Origin: Photorhabdus khanii NC19
Lineage (GTDB): Bacteria > Pseudomonadota > Gammaproteobacteria > Enterobacterales > Enterobacteriaceae
Length of the DNA stretch: 64,000 nucleotides
Direction of reading: 5' to 3'
NCBI RefSeq assembly: GCF_000517265.1
Contig: NZ_AYSJ01000002.1
Span: 372,247-436,246, forward strand
Shown: positions 46,342-56,474 of the stretch, piece after piece
Layout of the letters: each line of letters opens with the position of its first letter
How positions within the stretch are numbered: the first letter of the stretch is position 1
The notes under the pieces: generated by a model
Seen by the model: only the letters and a program-made list of their open reading frames with translations
The model's database searches: none
What the model was told of the DNA's origin: nothing
Made by a program: the position numbers and the translations under genes

Positions 46342-47286
46342 ATGGCTGAATACACCTCAGTAACTGCAACCAAAAAAGATCCAAGTGAAATTCATTTACG
46401 CAATGTGGATCTAAATCTGCTGACTGTTTTTGATGCAGTGATGCAAATGCAGAATGTAACACGTGCGGCACAGATATTGGGAATGTCACAACCTGCTGTT
46501 AGTAATGCGATTTCTCGCTTGAAGTTAATGTTCAATGACGAATTATTTGTACGTTATGGGCGTGGAATACAACCGACGGCAAGAGCTCATCAATTATTTG
46601 GTCCTGTCCGTCAGGCATTACAGCTGGTATATAATGAGTTACCTGGGGTTGGTTTTGAGCCTGATAATAGCGACAGGGTTTTTAATCTTTCAATTTGCAG
46701 CCCTTTAGATATTAGACTGGCAGCAAAAATAGTTGAACAGGTAAAACAAAATACACCAAATCTGGGTGTTACGATTCGATCATCTCTGCATGATAATATT
46801 GAGCATCAGCTCAGGTATCAGGAAACTGAGTTTGTCATTAGCTATACACAGCTGGAACGTATGGATTTTCATCATTACCCGTTATTCAATGATGAGTTGG
46901 TCCTGGCCGTTTCCAATAATCATGCCAGAATTGAAAACAGTATTAGTGAACAGCAGTTGTATGAAGAACATCATGCAGTTGTATCATTGGATAATGCCGG
47001 TTCGTTCAGTGCTCCCTACTATGATTGTAGCGAACGTCTGCATTCTGTGGTTTATCAGGGAACTGATTTGAATAGCGTGCTGCATATTGTATCTCAAACT
47101 TATTTGGTTGCGGTTACTCCAAGATGGTTGGTTGAACACTACAGCGAACAATTAGCAATAAGAGCTGTTTCATTACCATGGGATAAGGTAAGCCGTCCGT
47201 GCTATTTGATTTGGCACGAATCTACAACAAAAGATAAAGGGCATCAGTGGATGAAATCGCTGTTGAGCCAACTTAGCGGTAGTTAA
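46342..47286 (+). CDS. leuO: LysR-type regulator LeuO
   Basis: A 314-aa LTTR. The N-terminal winged helix-turn-helix is near residues 20-80 ([54 protein letters not shown]), with a periplasmic-binding-like effector domain after it. LeuO is a pleiotropic antagonist of H-NS. In Photorhabdus/Xenorhabdus, LeuO is also tied to natural-product control (recalled, not seen here). GGAG precedes the ATG. Its neighbours leuA and ilvI match the E. coli location, apart from two inserted genes downstream. Confidence 0.95.
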   Translation: MAEYTSVTATKKDPSEIHLRNVDLNLLTVFDAVMQMQNVTRAAQILGMSQPAVSNAISRLKLMFNDELFVRYGRGIQPTARAHQLFGPVRQALQLVYNELPGVGFEPDNSDRVFNLSICSPLDIRLAAKIVEQVKQNTPNLGVTIRSSLHDNIEHQLRYQETEFVISYTQLERMDFHHYPLFNDELVLAVSNNHARIENSISEQQLYEEHHAVVSLDNAGSFSAPYYDCSERLHSVVYQGTDLNSVLHIVSQTYLVAVTPRWLVEHYSEQLAIRAVSLPWDKVSRPCYLIWHESTTKDKGHQWMKSLLSQLSGS

Positions 47287-47294
47287 TTAACTTG

Positions 47295-47329
47295 AAACTC
47301 ACTATTGGATAAACAGGTAGTGAGTTTTT
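47295..47329 (+). terminator. Terminator of leuO
   Basis: AAACTCACTA and TAGTGAGTTT form a 10-bp stem followed by TTCATTTT, 8 nt after the leuO stop. Confidence 0.85.
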
Positions 47330-47520
47330 CATTTTATCACAAATTTATCAACTTTTGATAAATATTCTTTTCCTGTTGTGCAGGAATAGGTAGACTGCAA
47401 GGAAAATAGCTAACACCTGTAAGCTGAAAAGCGAATTAGTGATGCAAAAAGGCATTATTAGAGAATAAAGCCACTATTTTTCTCTAATGAGAAGAAAATT
47501 TTTCTAACAGGAAAAGAATT

Positions 47521-49323
47521 GTGATAACTGAAAATTTACATCCTTATCACTTGATAAACCGGTTGCAGCAACAAATTAAACAAAACCCAGAGAGAATTGC
47601 TTTTCGCCAATGGTCTTCAGATGAACAACTCGAATTAAGCTGGAATAATATTGACAAAAAGACAAAAGCCATTAGCCGTGCATTGCTGGAAATTGGGGTT
47701 GATGTACAGGAAAAAATTGGCCTTTTTGCACATAACAGCATGGCGTGGTCACTGACAGATATCGCGGTATTACAACTCAGGGCAGTGACTGTTCCTTTGT
47801 ATGCAACCAGTAGTCGGGAACAGGCTGGTTTCATTCTTAATGATGCCGGTGTGCGTATTCTGTTTGTTGGTGGGCAGGTGCAGTATGATGTCGCTGTCAC
47901 TTTGCCAGAACGATGTCCCCAGCTAAGTCACATTATAGTATTAGATGAATCAGTCGATTTGCGCGATTGTTCATTAGCACAGCATTTATCTGACTTTATG
48001 ACTGATAATAAATTACAACATCAGTCTGAGTTGGAAACCCGTATTGCTAACCATAATCTGGACGATCTTTTTACGGTTATATATACATCCGGTACAACCG
48101 GTGAGCCTAAAGGTGTCATGCTTGATTACCGTAATTTAGCTTATCAGCTGTATTCACATGATCATCGTCTGACATTAACTGATCAGGATGTTTCTTTGAG
48201 TTTCCTGCCGCTATCCCATGTTTTCGAACGCGCATGGAGCTTTTATGTGATGCATACAGGCGCACAAAATGTTTATCTGACTGATACTAATTTTGTTCGT
48301 CAGGCTATGGCGGATATTCGCCCGACAGTGATGTGTGCAGTGCCGAGATTTTACGAAAAAATTTACAGTGTGATTTTTGAAAAGGTTTCTCAGGCACCTT
48401 GGCATCGGAGAAAATTATTTAACTGGGCGATTAAATGTGGTGAGCGTCAGTTTTTACGTAAGTTGCAAGGTAAAAAAAGCTGTCCCTGGTCAACGGCAAT
48501 GCATCGGCTGGCCGATAAATTGGTATTGAGCAAACTGCGTAATATCTTGGGTGGCCGAGCTCGTTTTTTACCTGCGGCCGGTGCACGTCTGGATGAAACG
48601 ATTATCCTGTTTTTCCTTGCTGTTGGCGTAAATATCAAATATGGCTATGGTATGACAGAGACCTGTGCCACGGTTTCCTGTTGGCAAGAACAAGGTTATG
48701 TGCTTGGTTCTATTGGTACACCATTGCCTGGGATTGACGTCCGTATCGGTGAAGAAGATGAGATACAGGTGCGTGGCCCAATTGTGATGAAAGGCTATTT
48801 CAATAATCAGGAAGAAACTGACAGAGCATTCGCTCAAGACGGTTGGTTGCGTACAGGTGATGCCGGTAAGTTAGATGAAAATGGTAATTTGTTTATTACT
48901 GAGCGCCTGAAAGATTTGATGAAAACATCAAACGGTAAATATATTGCCCCACAAATGATTGAAGGTACTTTGGGGCAAGATCGTTTTATTGAGCATGTTG
49001 CTGTTATTGCTGATGCACGTAAATTTGTATCCGCCCTTATCGTGCCTAGTTATGATGCATTGGAAGAATACGCAAGATCAATCAATCTCAAATATCATGA
49101 TCGGATTGAATTACTGTGTAATAGCCACATTATGGCTATGTTTGAACAACGTCTGAAAGAGATTCAGAAAAACCTTGCTCACTTCGATCAGGTAAAGCGC
49201 TTTATATTACTGCCACAGCCATTTTCAATGGAAACGGGTGAGTTAACGCCAACGCTGAAATTGCGGAGGAAAGTTATTATGCAGCGTTACTATAAAGAAA
49301 TAGAATCCATGTATCAGAACTGA
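47521..49323 (+). CDS. FadD15-type long-chain acyl-CoA/AMP ligase
   Basis: A 600-aa ANL-superfamily enzyme activating a fatty or similar carboxylic acid with ATP and CoA. It has the AMP-binding P-loop YTSGTTGEPKGVMLDYRN near residues 188-205, SFLPLSHVFERAW near 228-240 and YGYGMTETCATV near 376-387. The C-terminal LKTGD-like DGWLRTGDAGKLDENGNLFITERLKDLMKTSNGKYIAP is near 440-480. It is closer to the bacterial Faa1/FadD15 subgroup than to FadD. It sits between leuO and ilvI, where E. coli has no such gene. The start is probably GTG (47521), with AGGAAAAG before it. Confidence 0.9.
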   Translation: MITENLHPYHLINRLQQQIKQNPERIAFRQWSSDEQLELSWNNIDKKTKAISRALLEIGVDVQEKIGLFAHNSMAWSLTDIAVLQLRAVTVPLYATSSREQAGFILNDAGVRILFVGGQVQYDVAVTLPERCPQLSHIIVLDESVDLRDCSLAQHLSDFMTDNKLQHQSELETRIANHNLDDLFTVIYTSGTTGEPKGVMLDYRNLAYQLYSHDHRLTLTDQDVSLSFLPLSHVFERAWSFYVMHTGAQNVYLTDTNFVRQAMADIRPTVMCAVPRFYEKIYSVIFEKVSQAPWHRRKLFNWAIKCGERQFLRKLQGKKSCPWSTAMHRLADKLVLSKLRNILGGRARFLPAAGARLDETIILFFLAVGVNIKYGYGMTETCATVSCWQEQGYVLGSIGTPLPGIDVRIGEEDEIQVRGPIVMKGYFNNQEETDRAFAQDGWLRTGDAGKLDENGNLFITERLKDLMKTSNGKYIAPQMIEGTLGQDRFIEHVAVIADARKFVSALIVPSYDALEEYARSINLKYHDRIELLCNSHIMAMFEQRLKEIQKNLAHFDQVKRFILLPQPFSMETGELTPTLKLRRKVIMQRYYKEIESMYQN

Positions 49324-49827
49324 TCTTCAGGGTCTATATAAAGTCATCGCTATTCGCGTAAGCTGATTATTAGGGGAAATTCGGGGTGGTATTAGATCAT
49401 TCCACCTCGGATTCATCCCAGGAATACCCGGCTTTTAAAGGTTTCAATATCGGACGAATAAACGGTATTCGAGCTTTGAAAATTTCAGATAAATTACACT
49501 CCTTGATATCCACTGTAATTATCAGATATCACAGATTTAACTCTTGTTATTTAAAGAATTATCAGATGATTTCTATAATGAAAAATTTTATATTAATTTC
49601 AAAGAATACCGCTGTTTTTTCTGCTAATTATAGAGTGCTTCTTTGTTGGTAACATATGCTATTCCTGTAGATAGAACATCTTATTTCCAAGAGATTAGGG
49701 AGCTATGTAATTGTATTAATTCTGAAAAAGTATATGAAAAATATAGTTATAAACTTAATTTATAGCATTTTATGCTTGTTTGCATCATAAATAAAACACA
49801 TTTTGAATAATTGGGTGAATTGATAAA
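49324..49827. other. Gene-free region with a possible short 3' fragment
   Basis: 504 bases. GGGGTGG and CCACCTC near 49384-49410 could form a hairpin after the ligase gene. Near 49652-49765 a frame reads YAIPVDRTSYFQEIREL then CNCINSEKVYEKYSYKL before a stop; it has no upstream body and may be a remnant. Nothing else is supported. Confidence 0.45.
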
Positions 49828-50394
49828 ATGAATTTTGATAATGTAGTGATTGTTCATGGTTTTTTAGCTGCTCCTAATCGTCACTGGTTTCCCTGGCTTA
49901 AAGGCCAGTATGAAAGGTTAAATACCTCTGTTATTGTGCCGGAAATGCCTGAATCTCATGCCCCTTCACCTCATTTATGGCAAGAAAGATTGCAACAGAG
50001 CATACTTAATCCGAATGAAAGGACGCTTTTTATCGGTCATAGTCTAGGTTGTATTGCTACACTTCGTTATATCGCCTCTTTGCCTGATGATGTCACTATC
50101 GGTGGTGTCGTATTAATTTCAGGGTTCTCTGAAAAATTACCGACTTTACCTGAATTAAGTGCGTTTACTGATGTGAGCCTGGATTTTCGTCTGCTCATAC
50201 AAAAAATAGAGCGGCGAGTGGCGATATTGTCGCTTAATGATGAGACTGTACCTCCACAGTTTACATTAGATTTGAGTCAACAGCTCTGTGCTGAATTGCA
50301 CGGTTTCCCTGATGGAGGACACTTTCTGGATGATGATGGTTTCACGACTTTTTCTAATCTGGAGAAGGTATTAAAAGATAATTCAATGTTGTGA
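49828..50394 (+). CDS. RBBP9/YdeN family serine hydrolase
   Basis: A 188-aa alpha/beta-hydrolase. The nucleophile elbow is in TLFIGHSLGCIATLRYI near residues 70-86. The catalytic Asp lies in LSLNDETVPP near 134-143 and the catalytic His in PDGGHFLDDDGF near 165-176. Small size and layout match the RBBP9/YdeN family, whose bacterial substrates are mostly unknown. It lies between the acyl-CoA ligase and ilvI. The spacing to both exceeds 300 bp, so it probably has its own promoter. Confidence 0.88.
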   Translation: MNFDNVVIVHGFLAAPNRHWFPWLKGQYERLNTSVIVPEMPESHAPSPHLWQERLQQSILNPNERTLFIGHSLGCIATLRYIASLPDDVTIGGVVLISGFSEKLPTLPELSAFTDVSLDFRLLIQKIERRVAILSLNDETVPPQFTLDLSQQLCAELHGFPDGGHFLDDDGFTTFSNLEKVLKDNSML

Positions 50395-50778
50395 ATAAGA
50401 ATGCCTTTATGTATATAAATGCGTCAGGTCTTTCCATGTTTATGACGCAGTTATGTCAGTGAATCATTTGAATCAATATGGCTTACGACGTGATAAAAAA
50501 ATGAATTCATGATAGGACACATTGTTTTTTGCTCCGTATTGTCGTGTTTGTAGGTGGAATAGGATGATATGGATTGCAATAGAAATAGCCGAAAGAAAAT
50601 AGGGGATGGCGATATGCCGGTCATTTTTAAAATTTGACTGGCAATTGCTAACACGCGTTTCTGGGGTTATGTTAATTAACTCAGCAACAATGACAGCTGA
50701 GAGGCTATCCATATTATTAAATAAAAATGGAAATAATTTCCGATTATTAACTTGCAAACAGAGCCTGGAGGAAAACCT
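50395..50778. other. ilvIH upstream region
   Basis: 384 bases, no gene. In E. coli the corresponding region binds Lrp at several sites; AT-rich segments are present here but I cannot define Lrp boxes reliably. GGAGGAAAACC provides the ilvI ribosome site. Confidence 0.5.
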
Positions 50779-52506
50779 ATGGAGATGTTATCAGGAGCTG
50801 AAATAGTCGTCCGATCGTTAATTGATCAGGGCGTTGAACATGTATTCGGTTATCCGGGCGGCGCAGTACTGGATATTTACGATGCCTTGCATACGGTTGG
50901 GGGAATTGAACATATCCTGGTACGCCATGAGCAGGGTGCGGTTCATATGGCTGATGGCTATGCCCGTTCTACAGGGAAAGTTGGTGTGGTATTGGTCACT
51001 TCCGGGCCAGGTGCGACCAATGCCATCACGGGCATTGCGACAGCTTATATGGATTCAATTCCAATGGTTGTATTGTCCGGTCAGGTAGCCAGTTCCTTGA
51101 TTGGTAATGATGCATTCCAGGAATGTGACATGGTGGGGATCTCCCGACCGATCGTGAAACACAGCTTTTTAGTGAAAAAAGCGGAAGATATTCCGAAGGT
51201 ACTGAAAAAAGCCTTCTATTTGGCCGCCAGTGGTCGTCCGGGGCCGGTAGTCATTGATTTACCAAAAGACACGGTAAATCCGGCAGTAAAACTCCCCTAT
51301 ATTTATCCTGAGCAGATAAGCATGCGCTCTTATAATCCGACGGTGCAAGGGCATAAAGGGCAGATTAAACGGGCACTAAGAAAACTGTTGAATGCGAAGA
51401 AACCCATCATATATGTGGGTGGTGGGGCAATTAATGCAGATTGTTCAGCAGAATTGCTGGTATTGGCAGAAAAATTCAATATTCCTGTTGTAAGCTCCCT
51501 GATGGGGTTAGGCAGTTTTCCGGCAACTCACCAGCAAAGCTTGGGAATGCTCGGTATGCACGGTACATTTGAAGCTAACAAAGCAATGCATAATTCCGAT
51601 GTGATTTTTGCTGTTGGTGTACGTTTTGATGATCGCACAACCAATAATTTGGCAAAATATTGCCCGGAAGCAACTGTTTTGCATATTGATATCGATCCAA
51701 CATCAATTTCGAAAACTGTTGCCGCAGATATACCTATTGTTGGTGATGCTAAACCGGTGCTGCGGCAAATGTTGGAACTGTTGGAGACAGAGGAAGACAC
51801 ACAGGACCCGGATGCGCTGAAAGATTGGTGGTTATCTATTCAGCAATGGCGTAGCCGTAAATGCCTCAATTTTGATCGCAGTGGTGAAAAGATTAAACCG
51901 CAAGCGGCTATCGAGGTTCTCTATCGTTTGACGAAAGGTGAAGCTTATGTCACTTCGGATGTTGGACAGCATCAGATGTTTGTTGCATTGCATTATCCAT
52001 TTAACAAGCCAAGACGTTGGATCAGTTCCGGTGGTTTAGGGACGATGGGATTTGGCTTACCGGCTGCGTTGGGGGTCAAACTGGTGAAACCGGAAGCAAC
52101 AGTAGTCTGTGTGACGGGGGATGGCAGTATTCAGATGAATATTCAGGAATTATCCACGGCGTTGCAATATGGGCTGCCGGTACTGGTTTTGAACTTGAAT
52201 AACCGTTTCCTGGGAATGATAAAACAATGGCAAGACATGATTTATGCAGGCCGTCACTCTCAGTCCTACATGGAATCTTTGCCTGATTTTGTCAAACTGG
52301 CTGAGGCTTATGGTCATGTTGGCATTTCTATCCAGAGTTATGACGAGCTGGAAGGTAAATTGGCAGAAGCCTTGAGAGAGGTGACTGAAAATCAGCGGCT
52401 GGTATTTGTTGATGTCACAGTGGATGAAACTGAACACGTATATCCTATGCAGATCCGTGGAGGAGCAATGGATGAGATGTGGTTAAGCAAAACGGAGAGA
52501 ACCTGA
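50779..52506 (+). CDS. ilvI: Acetolactate synthase isozyme III, catalytic subunit
   Basis: A 575-aa thiamine-diphosphate and FAD enzyme forming acetolactate or acetohydroxybutyrate for branched-chain amino acids. The ThDP Glu is in [17 protein letters not shown] near 45-61. [15 protein letters not shown] near 440-455 is the ThDP/Mg binding motif, followed by [15 protein letters not shown]. The ATG at 50779 is used because GGAGG lies 8 nt upstream and the product starts [11 protein letters not shown], like E. coli IlvI. An upstream in-frame start at 50752 adds nine non-conserved residues. ilvH follows after 2 nt. Confidence 0.97.
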   Translation: MEMLSGAEIVVRSLIDQGVEHVFGYPGGAVLDIYDALHTVGGIEHILVRHEQGAVHMADGYARSTGKVGVVLVTSGPGATNAITGIATAYMDSIPMVVLSGQVASSLIGNDAFQECDMVGISRPIVKHSFLVKKAEDIPKVLKKAFYLAASGRPGPVVIDLPKDTVNPAVKLPYIYPEQISMRSYNPTVQGHKGQIKRALRKLLNAKKPIIYVGGGAINADCSAELLVLAEKFNIPVVSSLMGLGSFPATHQQSLGMLGMHGTFEANKAMHNSDVIFAVGVRFDDRTTNNLAKYCPEATVLHIDIDPTSISKTVAADIPIVGDAKPVLRQMLELLETEEDTQDPDALKDWWLSIQQWRSRKCLNFDRSGEKIKPQAAIEVLYRLTKGEAYVTSDVGQHQMFVALHYPFNKPRRWISSGGLGTMGFGLPAALGVKLVKPEATVVCVTGDGSIQMNIQELSTALQYGLPVLVLNLNNRFLGMIKQWQDMIYAGRHSQSYMESLPDFVKLAEAYGHVGISIQSYDELEGKLAEALREVTENQRLVFVDVTVDETEHVYPMQIRGGAMDEMWLSKTERT

Positions 52507-52508
52507 TT

Positions 52509-53000
52509 ATGCGCCGGATTTTATCTGTATTACTTGAAAACGAATCGGGGGCTTTGTCCCGTGTTGTTGGTCTGTTTTCTCAGCGTGGCTACAACATTGA
52601 AAGTTTAACTGTGGCGCCAACTGACGATCCAACATTATCGCGAATGACAATTCAGACTAAGGGCGATGCCAGGGTACTTGAACAGATTGAAAAACAATTG
52701 CACAAGCTGGTGGATGTGTTACGAGTCAGCGAGTTGGCAGCGGGTTCTCATGTAGAACGTGAGATTATGTTGGTGAAATTGCAGGCCAGTGGATATGGAC
52801 GTGAAGAGATTAAGCGCAGCACCGATATCTTCCGTGGGCAGATCATTGATGTGACTTCTACCTTGTATACCGTACAACTGGTAGGAACCAGCGATAAACT
52901 GGATGCATTTCTAGATGCCGTTCGTGATGTTGCTGAAATTGTTGAAGTTGCTCGTTCCGGTATTGTTGGTGTATCTCGTGGGGATAAAATTATGCGATGA
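52509..53000 (+). CDS. ilvH: Acetolactate synthase isozyme III, regulatory subunit
   Basis: A 163-aa subunit with an N-terminal ACT domain ([32 protein letters not shown] at residues 2-33, given as two adjoining conserved blocks) that binds valine. The C-terminal domain (about 80-160, [10 protein letters not shown]-like and [18 protein letters not shown]) activates the catalytic subunit. Length equals E. coli IlvH (163 aa). I chose ATG at 52509; GGAGAA lies upstream and it starts 2 nt after ilvI. The longer in-frame start at 52479 would overlap ilvI. Confidence 0.97.
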   Translation: MRRILSVLLENESGALSRVVGLFSQRGYNIESLTVAPTDDPTLSRMTIQTKGDARVLEQIEKQLHKLVDVLRVSELAAGSHVEREIMLVKLQASGYGREEIKRSTDIFRGQIIDVTSTLYTVQLVGTSDKLDAFLDAVRDVAEIVEVARSGIVGVSRGDKIMR

Positions 53001-53088
53001 AAAATCGCAAACTGCGGGGCAATATACATACATTTATGAGGCTCTGCGATAAAGTAGGGCTTTTTTTGGTGTCTATGAAGGAGTTAAT

Positions 53089-54093
53089 GTGAAACTGGAT
53101 GAAATCGCCCGCCTTGCAGGTGTTTCACGCACAACGGCCAGTTATGTGATTAATGGTAAAGCCAAACAATACCGTGTCAGTGATAAAACGGTAGAAAAAG
53201 TGATGGCAGTGGTCAAAGAGCATAATTACCATCCTAATGCTGTGGCAGCCGGTCTCCGTGCAGGACGCACTCGCTCTATTGGTCTGGTTATTCCAGATTT
53301 AGAAAATACCAGCTATACCCGCATTGCGAATTATCTCGAGCGCCAGGCTCGTCAGCGTGGTTATCAATTATTGATAGCCTGTTCTGAAGATCAGCCTGAT
53401 AATGAAATGCGCTGCGTTGAGCACTTGTTACAACGGCAGGTGGACGCAATGATTGTTTCTACTGCATTACCGCCGGAGCATCCTTTTTATCAGCGCTGGG
53501 CAAACCGCTCTTTACCTATTGTTGCGCTCGATCGTGCATTAGAAAATGAACATTTTATCAGCGTAGTGGGCGATGATTTTGAAGATGCAAAGATGTTGGC
53601 ACAAGAGTTTCGTCAATTCCCTGCTGAATCTGTGCTGTATCTCGGCGCATTGCCTGAACTGTCAGTCAGTTTTCTGCGTGAACAGGGATTTCGTGAAGCA
53701 TGGAAAGATGACCTTCGTCAGGTTATGTACCTTTACTCAAACAGCTATGAGCGTGATGCTGCGGCTGAAGTGTTCGCCAAGTGGTTGGAAACTCACCCAA
53801 TGCCACAGGCGTTGTTCACTACCTCTTTTGCTCTGTTGCAGGGAGTCATGGATGTTACGCTTAAACACAGTGGCCGGTTACCCAATCAATTGGTAATTGC
53901 GACTTTTGGTGATCATGAATTATTGGATTTCCTCGAATGTCCGGTGCTTTCTGTCGCGCAGCGTCATCGTGAAGTGGCGGAACGGGTATTGGAACTGGTA
54001 TTGGCGAGTCTGGATGAAAAGCAAAAACCAGGACCAGGTATCACACGGATACACCGTGACTTATGCCGGCGAGGAAGCTTGAGTCGGAAATGA
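53089..54093 (+). CDS. cra: Catabolite repressor/activator Cra (FruR)
   Basis: A 334-aa LacI/GalR-family regulator of carbon flow, released from DNA by fructose 1-phosphate. The HTH and hinge are at residues 1-60 ([53 protein letters not shown]). They are followed by the periplasmic-binding-like core. The start codon is GTG with AAGGAG upstream. Length matches E. coli Cra (334 aa). Position after ilvH and before mraZ is the conserved enterobacterial order. Confidence 0.97.
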   Translation: MKLDEIARLAGVSRTTASYVINGKAKQYRVSDKTVEKVMAVVKEHNYHPNAVAAGLRAGRTRSIGLVIPDLENTSYTRIANYLERQARQRGYQLLIACSEDQPDNEMRCVEHLLQRQVDAMIVSTALPPEHPFYQRWANRSLPIVALDRALENEHFISVVGDDFEDAKMLAQEFRQFPAESVLYLGALPELSVSFLREQGFREAWKDDLRQVMYLYSNSYERDAAAEVFAKWLETHPMPQALFTTSFALLQGVMDVTLKHSGRLPNQLVIATFGDHELLDFLECPVLSVAQRHREVAERVLELVLASLDEKQKPGPGITRIHRDLCRRGSLSRK

Positions 54094-54097
54094 TGAT

Positions 54098-54133
54098 AAA
54101 AGCTCCTCATTAATTCTTTGATGGGGCGCTTTT
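54098..54133 (+). terminator. Probable terminator of cra
   Basis: AAAAGCTCCTCAT and ATGGGGCGCTTTT can pair with a few imperfections around a 10-nt loop, 5 nt after the cra stop. Confidence 0.65.
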
Positions 54134-54663
54134 GCTACCAGAGTTGTAAAAAAATATGCAAGGGCAACTTGTAAGGCCATTTTTATCTGAGTGTTTTAGC
54201 GCGCTCAAATACAATTTCGTTCATACATAAATTATTTAGTAGAAGAAAGGGCCGGTAACAACGTCTTTTTAGATTAGTGTTTGTCTATTTTCTGCTTTAT
54301 TTTTACTGCTATTTATACATTAATTTGATTTTAATAGTATTTATTGTGTGGTATTTTTTATTACCAATTGGTTTTAACGTTGAATGTATCAAATGAAATG
54401 ATAAATATTTCTGTACAGTTGTCGAATAGTAATGAAATGTAAATTATGTAAATAAATTAATAACACAATTATTTTTTCATTATTTTGTCGTAAACGTTTA
54501 TTCTCCTTTGCTTGTAAAATTATTCAAAATTATCATAGCCTTAATTATTATTGATATTGCTAAATTTAATAATTATCCCCCTTAACGGCCAAAATTCTTC
54601 TACCAAATATAGCTAAAGCGCATCGGCTCTGGCTTGACAAGGTTTTCGTCCCATCCGTAAACT
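54134..54663 (+). promoter_or_regulatory. AT-rich intergene and mra promoter
   Basis: No gene lies between cra and mraZ. TTGACA at 54634-54639 and TAAACT at 54658-54663 are spaced 18 bp and make a good sigma-70 promoter for the division/cell-wall cluster. It lies about 60 bp before mraZ. Confidence 0.7.
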
Positions 54664-54671
54664 CCTTATTG

Positions 54672-54696
54672 TGGGGATTAGTGGGATAAAGTGGTA
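54672..54696 (+). promoter_or_regulatory. MraZ operator
   Basis: TGGGG, TGGGA and TGGTA occur at 54672, 54682 and 54692, an exact 10-bp period. MraZ binds direct repeats of TGGGN separated by 5 nt. Their place just downstream of the mra promoter fits autorepression of the dcw cluster. Confidence 0.8.
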
Positions 54697-54724
54697 ATTT
54701 TTGATCGCCTAAGGCAACCTGAAG

Positions 54725-55183
54725 ATGTTTCGTGGAGCAACGCTGGTTAATCTCGATAGCAAGGGGCGGCTCGCCGTACCTACCCGATACCGGGTTATGC
54801 TAAACGAGGAATCACAAGGGCAAATGGTGTGTACCATTGACCTCCGTCAGCCCTGCCTGTTGCTTTATACACTACCTGAATGGGAAATTATTGAAGAAAA
54901 GCTCTCCCGCTTATCCAGCATGAATCCGGCGGAGCGCCGGGTACAACGTTTGCTCTTAGGTCATGCCAGTGAATGCCAAATGGATAGTGCAGGACGTCTT
55001 TTGTTAGCTAATACACTGCGCCAGCACGCAGGGCTAGCCAAAGAGGTCATGCTGGTTGGTCAGTTCAACAAATTTGAATTGTGGAATGAGCAGACTTGGT
55101 ATCAACAGGTTAAGGATGACATTGCGGCTGAGCGATCTACTCAGGAACCTTTATCAGTACGGCTACAGGACTTATCACTATAA
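54725..55183 (+). CDS. mraZ: MraZ, DNA-binding regulator of the dcw cluster
   Basis: A 152-aa protein with two AbrB-like halves: [22 protein letters not shown] at residues 2-23 and [22 protein letters not shown] near 80-101. It forms ring oligomers and represses its own operon through the TGGGN repeats upstream. Length matches E. coli MraZ (152 aa). The stop is 2 nt before rsmH. Confidence 0.97.
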   Translation: MFRGATLVNLDSKGRLAVPTRYRVMLNEESQGQMVCTIDLRQPCLLLYTLPEWEIIEEKLSRLSSMNPAERRVQRLLLGHASECQMDSAGRLLLANTLRQHAGLAKEVMLVGQFNKFELWNEQTWYQQVKDDIAAERSTQEPLSVRLQDLSL

Positions 55184-55185
55184 AC

Positions 55186-56130
55186 ATGGCAAACAGTCAT
55201 TTTAAACATACCAGTGTATTGCTGGATGAAGCAGTCAATGGACTGAATATTCGTGAAGATGGAATCTATATTGATGGCACATTTGGCCGTGGTGGGCATT
55301 CGCGTCTGATTTTGTCGCAACTGGGGACAACAGGTCGTTTAATTGCCATTGATCGTGATCCGCAGGCAATTGAAGCAGCAAAAGCGATCACAGATCCGCG
55401 TTTTTCAATAATACATGGCCCATTTTCTGCATTGGCTCACCATGTAGAAGAAGTTGGGCTGACTGGCAAAATTGATGGTGTATTACTGGATTTAGGTGTT
55501 TCCTCACCGCAACTGGATGACCCGGAACGTGGTTTTTCTTTTATGCGTGATGGGCCACTGGATATGCGGATGGATCCGACTCGTGGGCAGTCAGCGGCAG
55601 AATGGCTAATGAAAGCAGACGCGGATGATATTGCATGGGTGTTGAAAACGTTTGGTGAAGAACGTTTCGCTAAACGTATTGCTAGAGCAATTGTCACACG
55701 TAATCAGGAAGAACCCATTACCCGGACAAAAGCGCTGGCCGATTTGATTGCACAGGCCAGTCCGGTGAAAGAGAAGCATAAACATCCAGCGACAAGGAGC
55801 TTCCAGGCTATCAGGATTTATATCAACAGTGAGCTGGAAGAGATTGAGCAGGCGCTGGATGGTGCATTACAGGCGCTTGCACCAAAAGGGCGGCTTTCAG
55901 TTATCAGTTTTCATTCACTGGAAGATCGCATTGTTAAGCGTTTTATTCGTCATAACAGTCGTGGGCCACAGGTGCCGGCAGGATTGCCACTGACAGAAGA
56001 GCAACTGAAAGCGCAAGGTGGGCGTAGCCTGAAATCTGTTGGCAAGATGAAACCGTCTGAGGAAGAAGTGGCTGATAACCCGCGGGCTCGTAGCTCTGTT
56101 CTGCGTTTTGCTGAAAAAGTTAGCGAATAA
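55186..56130 (+). CDS. rsmH: 16S rRNA m4C1402 methyltransferase
   Basis: A 314-aa AdoMet-dependent enzyme (formerly MraW). AdoMet motif I is in [16 protein letters not shown] near residues 28-43, followed by [32 protein letters not shown] (about 105-136), a family hallmark given as consecutive conserved blocks. [15 protein letters not shown] is near 244-258. Length matches E. coli (313 aa). The stop codon overlaps the ftsL start by 1 nt. Confidence 0.97.
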   Translation: MANSHFKHTSVLLDEAVNGLNIREDGIYIDGTFGRGGHSRLILSQLGTTGRLIAIDRDPQAIEAAKAITDPRFSIIHGPFSALAHHVEEVGLTGKIDGVLLDLGVSSPQLDDPERGFSFMRDGPLDMRMDPTRGQSAAEWLMKADADDIAWVLKTFGEERFAKRIARAIVTRNQEEPITRTKALADLIAQASPVKEKHKHPATRSFQAIRIYINSELEEIEQALDGALQALAPKGRLSVISFHSLEDRIVKRFIRHNSRGPQVPAGLPLTEEQLKAQGGRSLKSVGKMKPSEEEVADNPRARSSVLRFAEKVSE

Positions 56131-56447
56131 TGGCAGGTGAACGTCACGGGTTAACCGGTATTATCGGCAGCGATTTGTTTAGGAATGCCAAGATACCGTT
56201 AATTCTTCTAATAGCTGTCATGATTTCAGCCATAGGTGTTGTAACCACGGCACATGAAACCCGTTTGTTGACGGCTGAAAGAGAACATTTGGTATTGGAA
56301 CGTGATGCGTTAGATATTGAGTGGCGTAATCTGATCCTTGAAGAAAACGCCCTTGGTGATCACAGCCGGGTTGAACGGATAGCCGTTGAAAAAATGCATA
56401 TGCAGCATGTTAATCCTGCACAGGAAAACATTGTTGTTTCACAGTGA
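56130..56447 (+). CDS. ftsL: Cell division protein FtsL
   Basis: A 105-aa bitopic inner-membrane protein. It has a cytoplasmic N-terminus, a TM helix near residues 22-42 ([18 protein letters not shown]) and a periplasmic leucine-zipper-like coil (about 45-95). It works with FtsB and FtsQ to control the septal synthase FtsWI. Size is slightly shorter than E. coli FtsL (121 aa), as the cytoplasmic N-terminus is shorter. ATG overlaps the rsmH stop. Confidence 0.94.
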   Translation: MAGERHGLTGIIGSDLFRNAKIPLILLIAVMISAIGVVTTAHETRLLTAEREHLVLERDALDIEWRNLILEENALGDHSRVERIAVEKMHMQHVNPAQENIVVSQ

Positions 56448-56474
56448 GTCAATTTGATGATGATAAGGTAAGCG

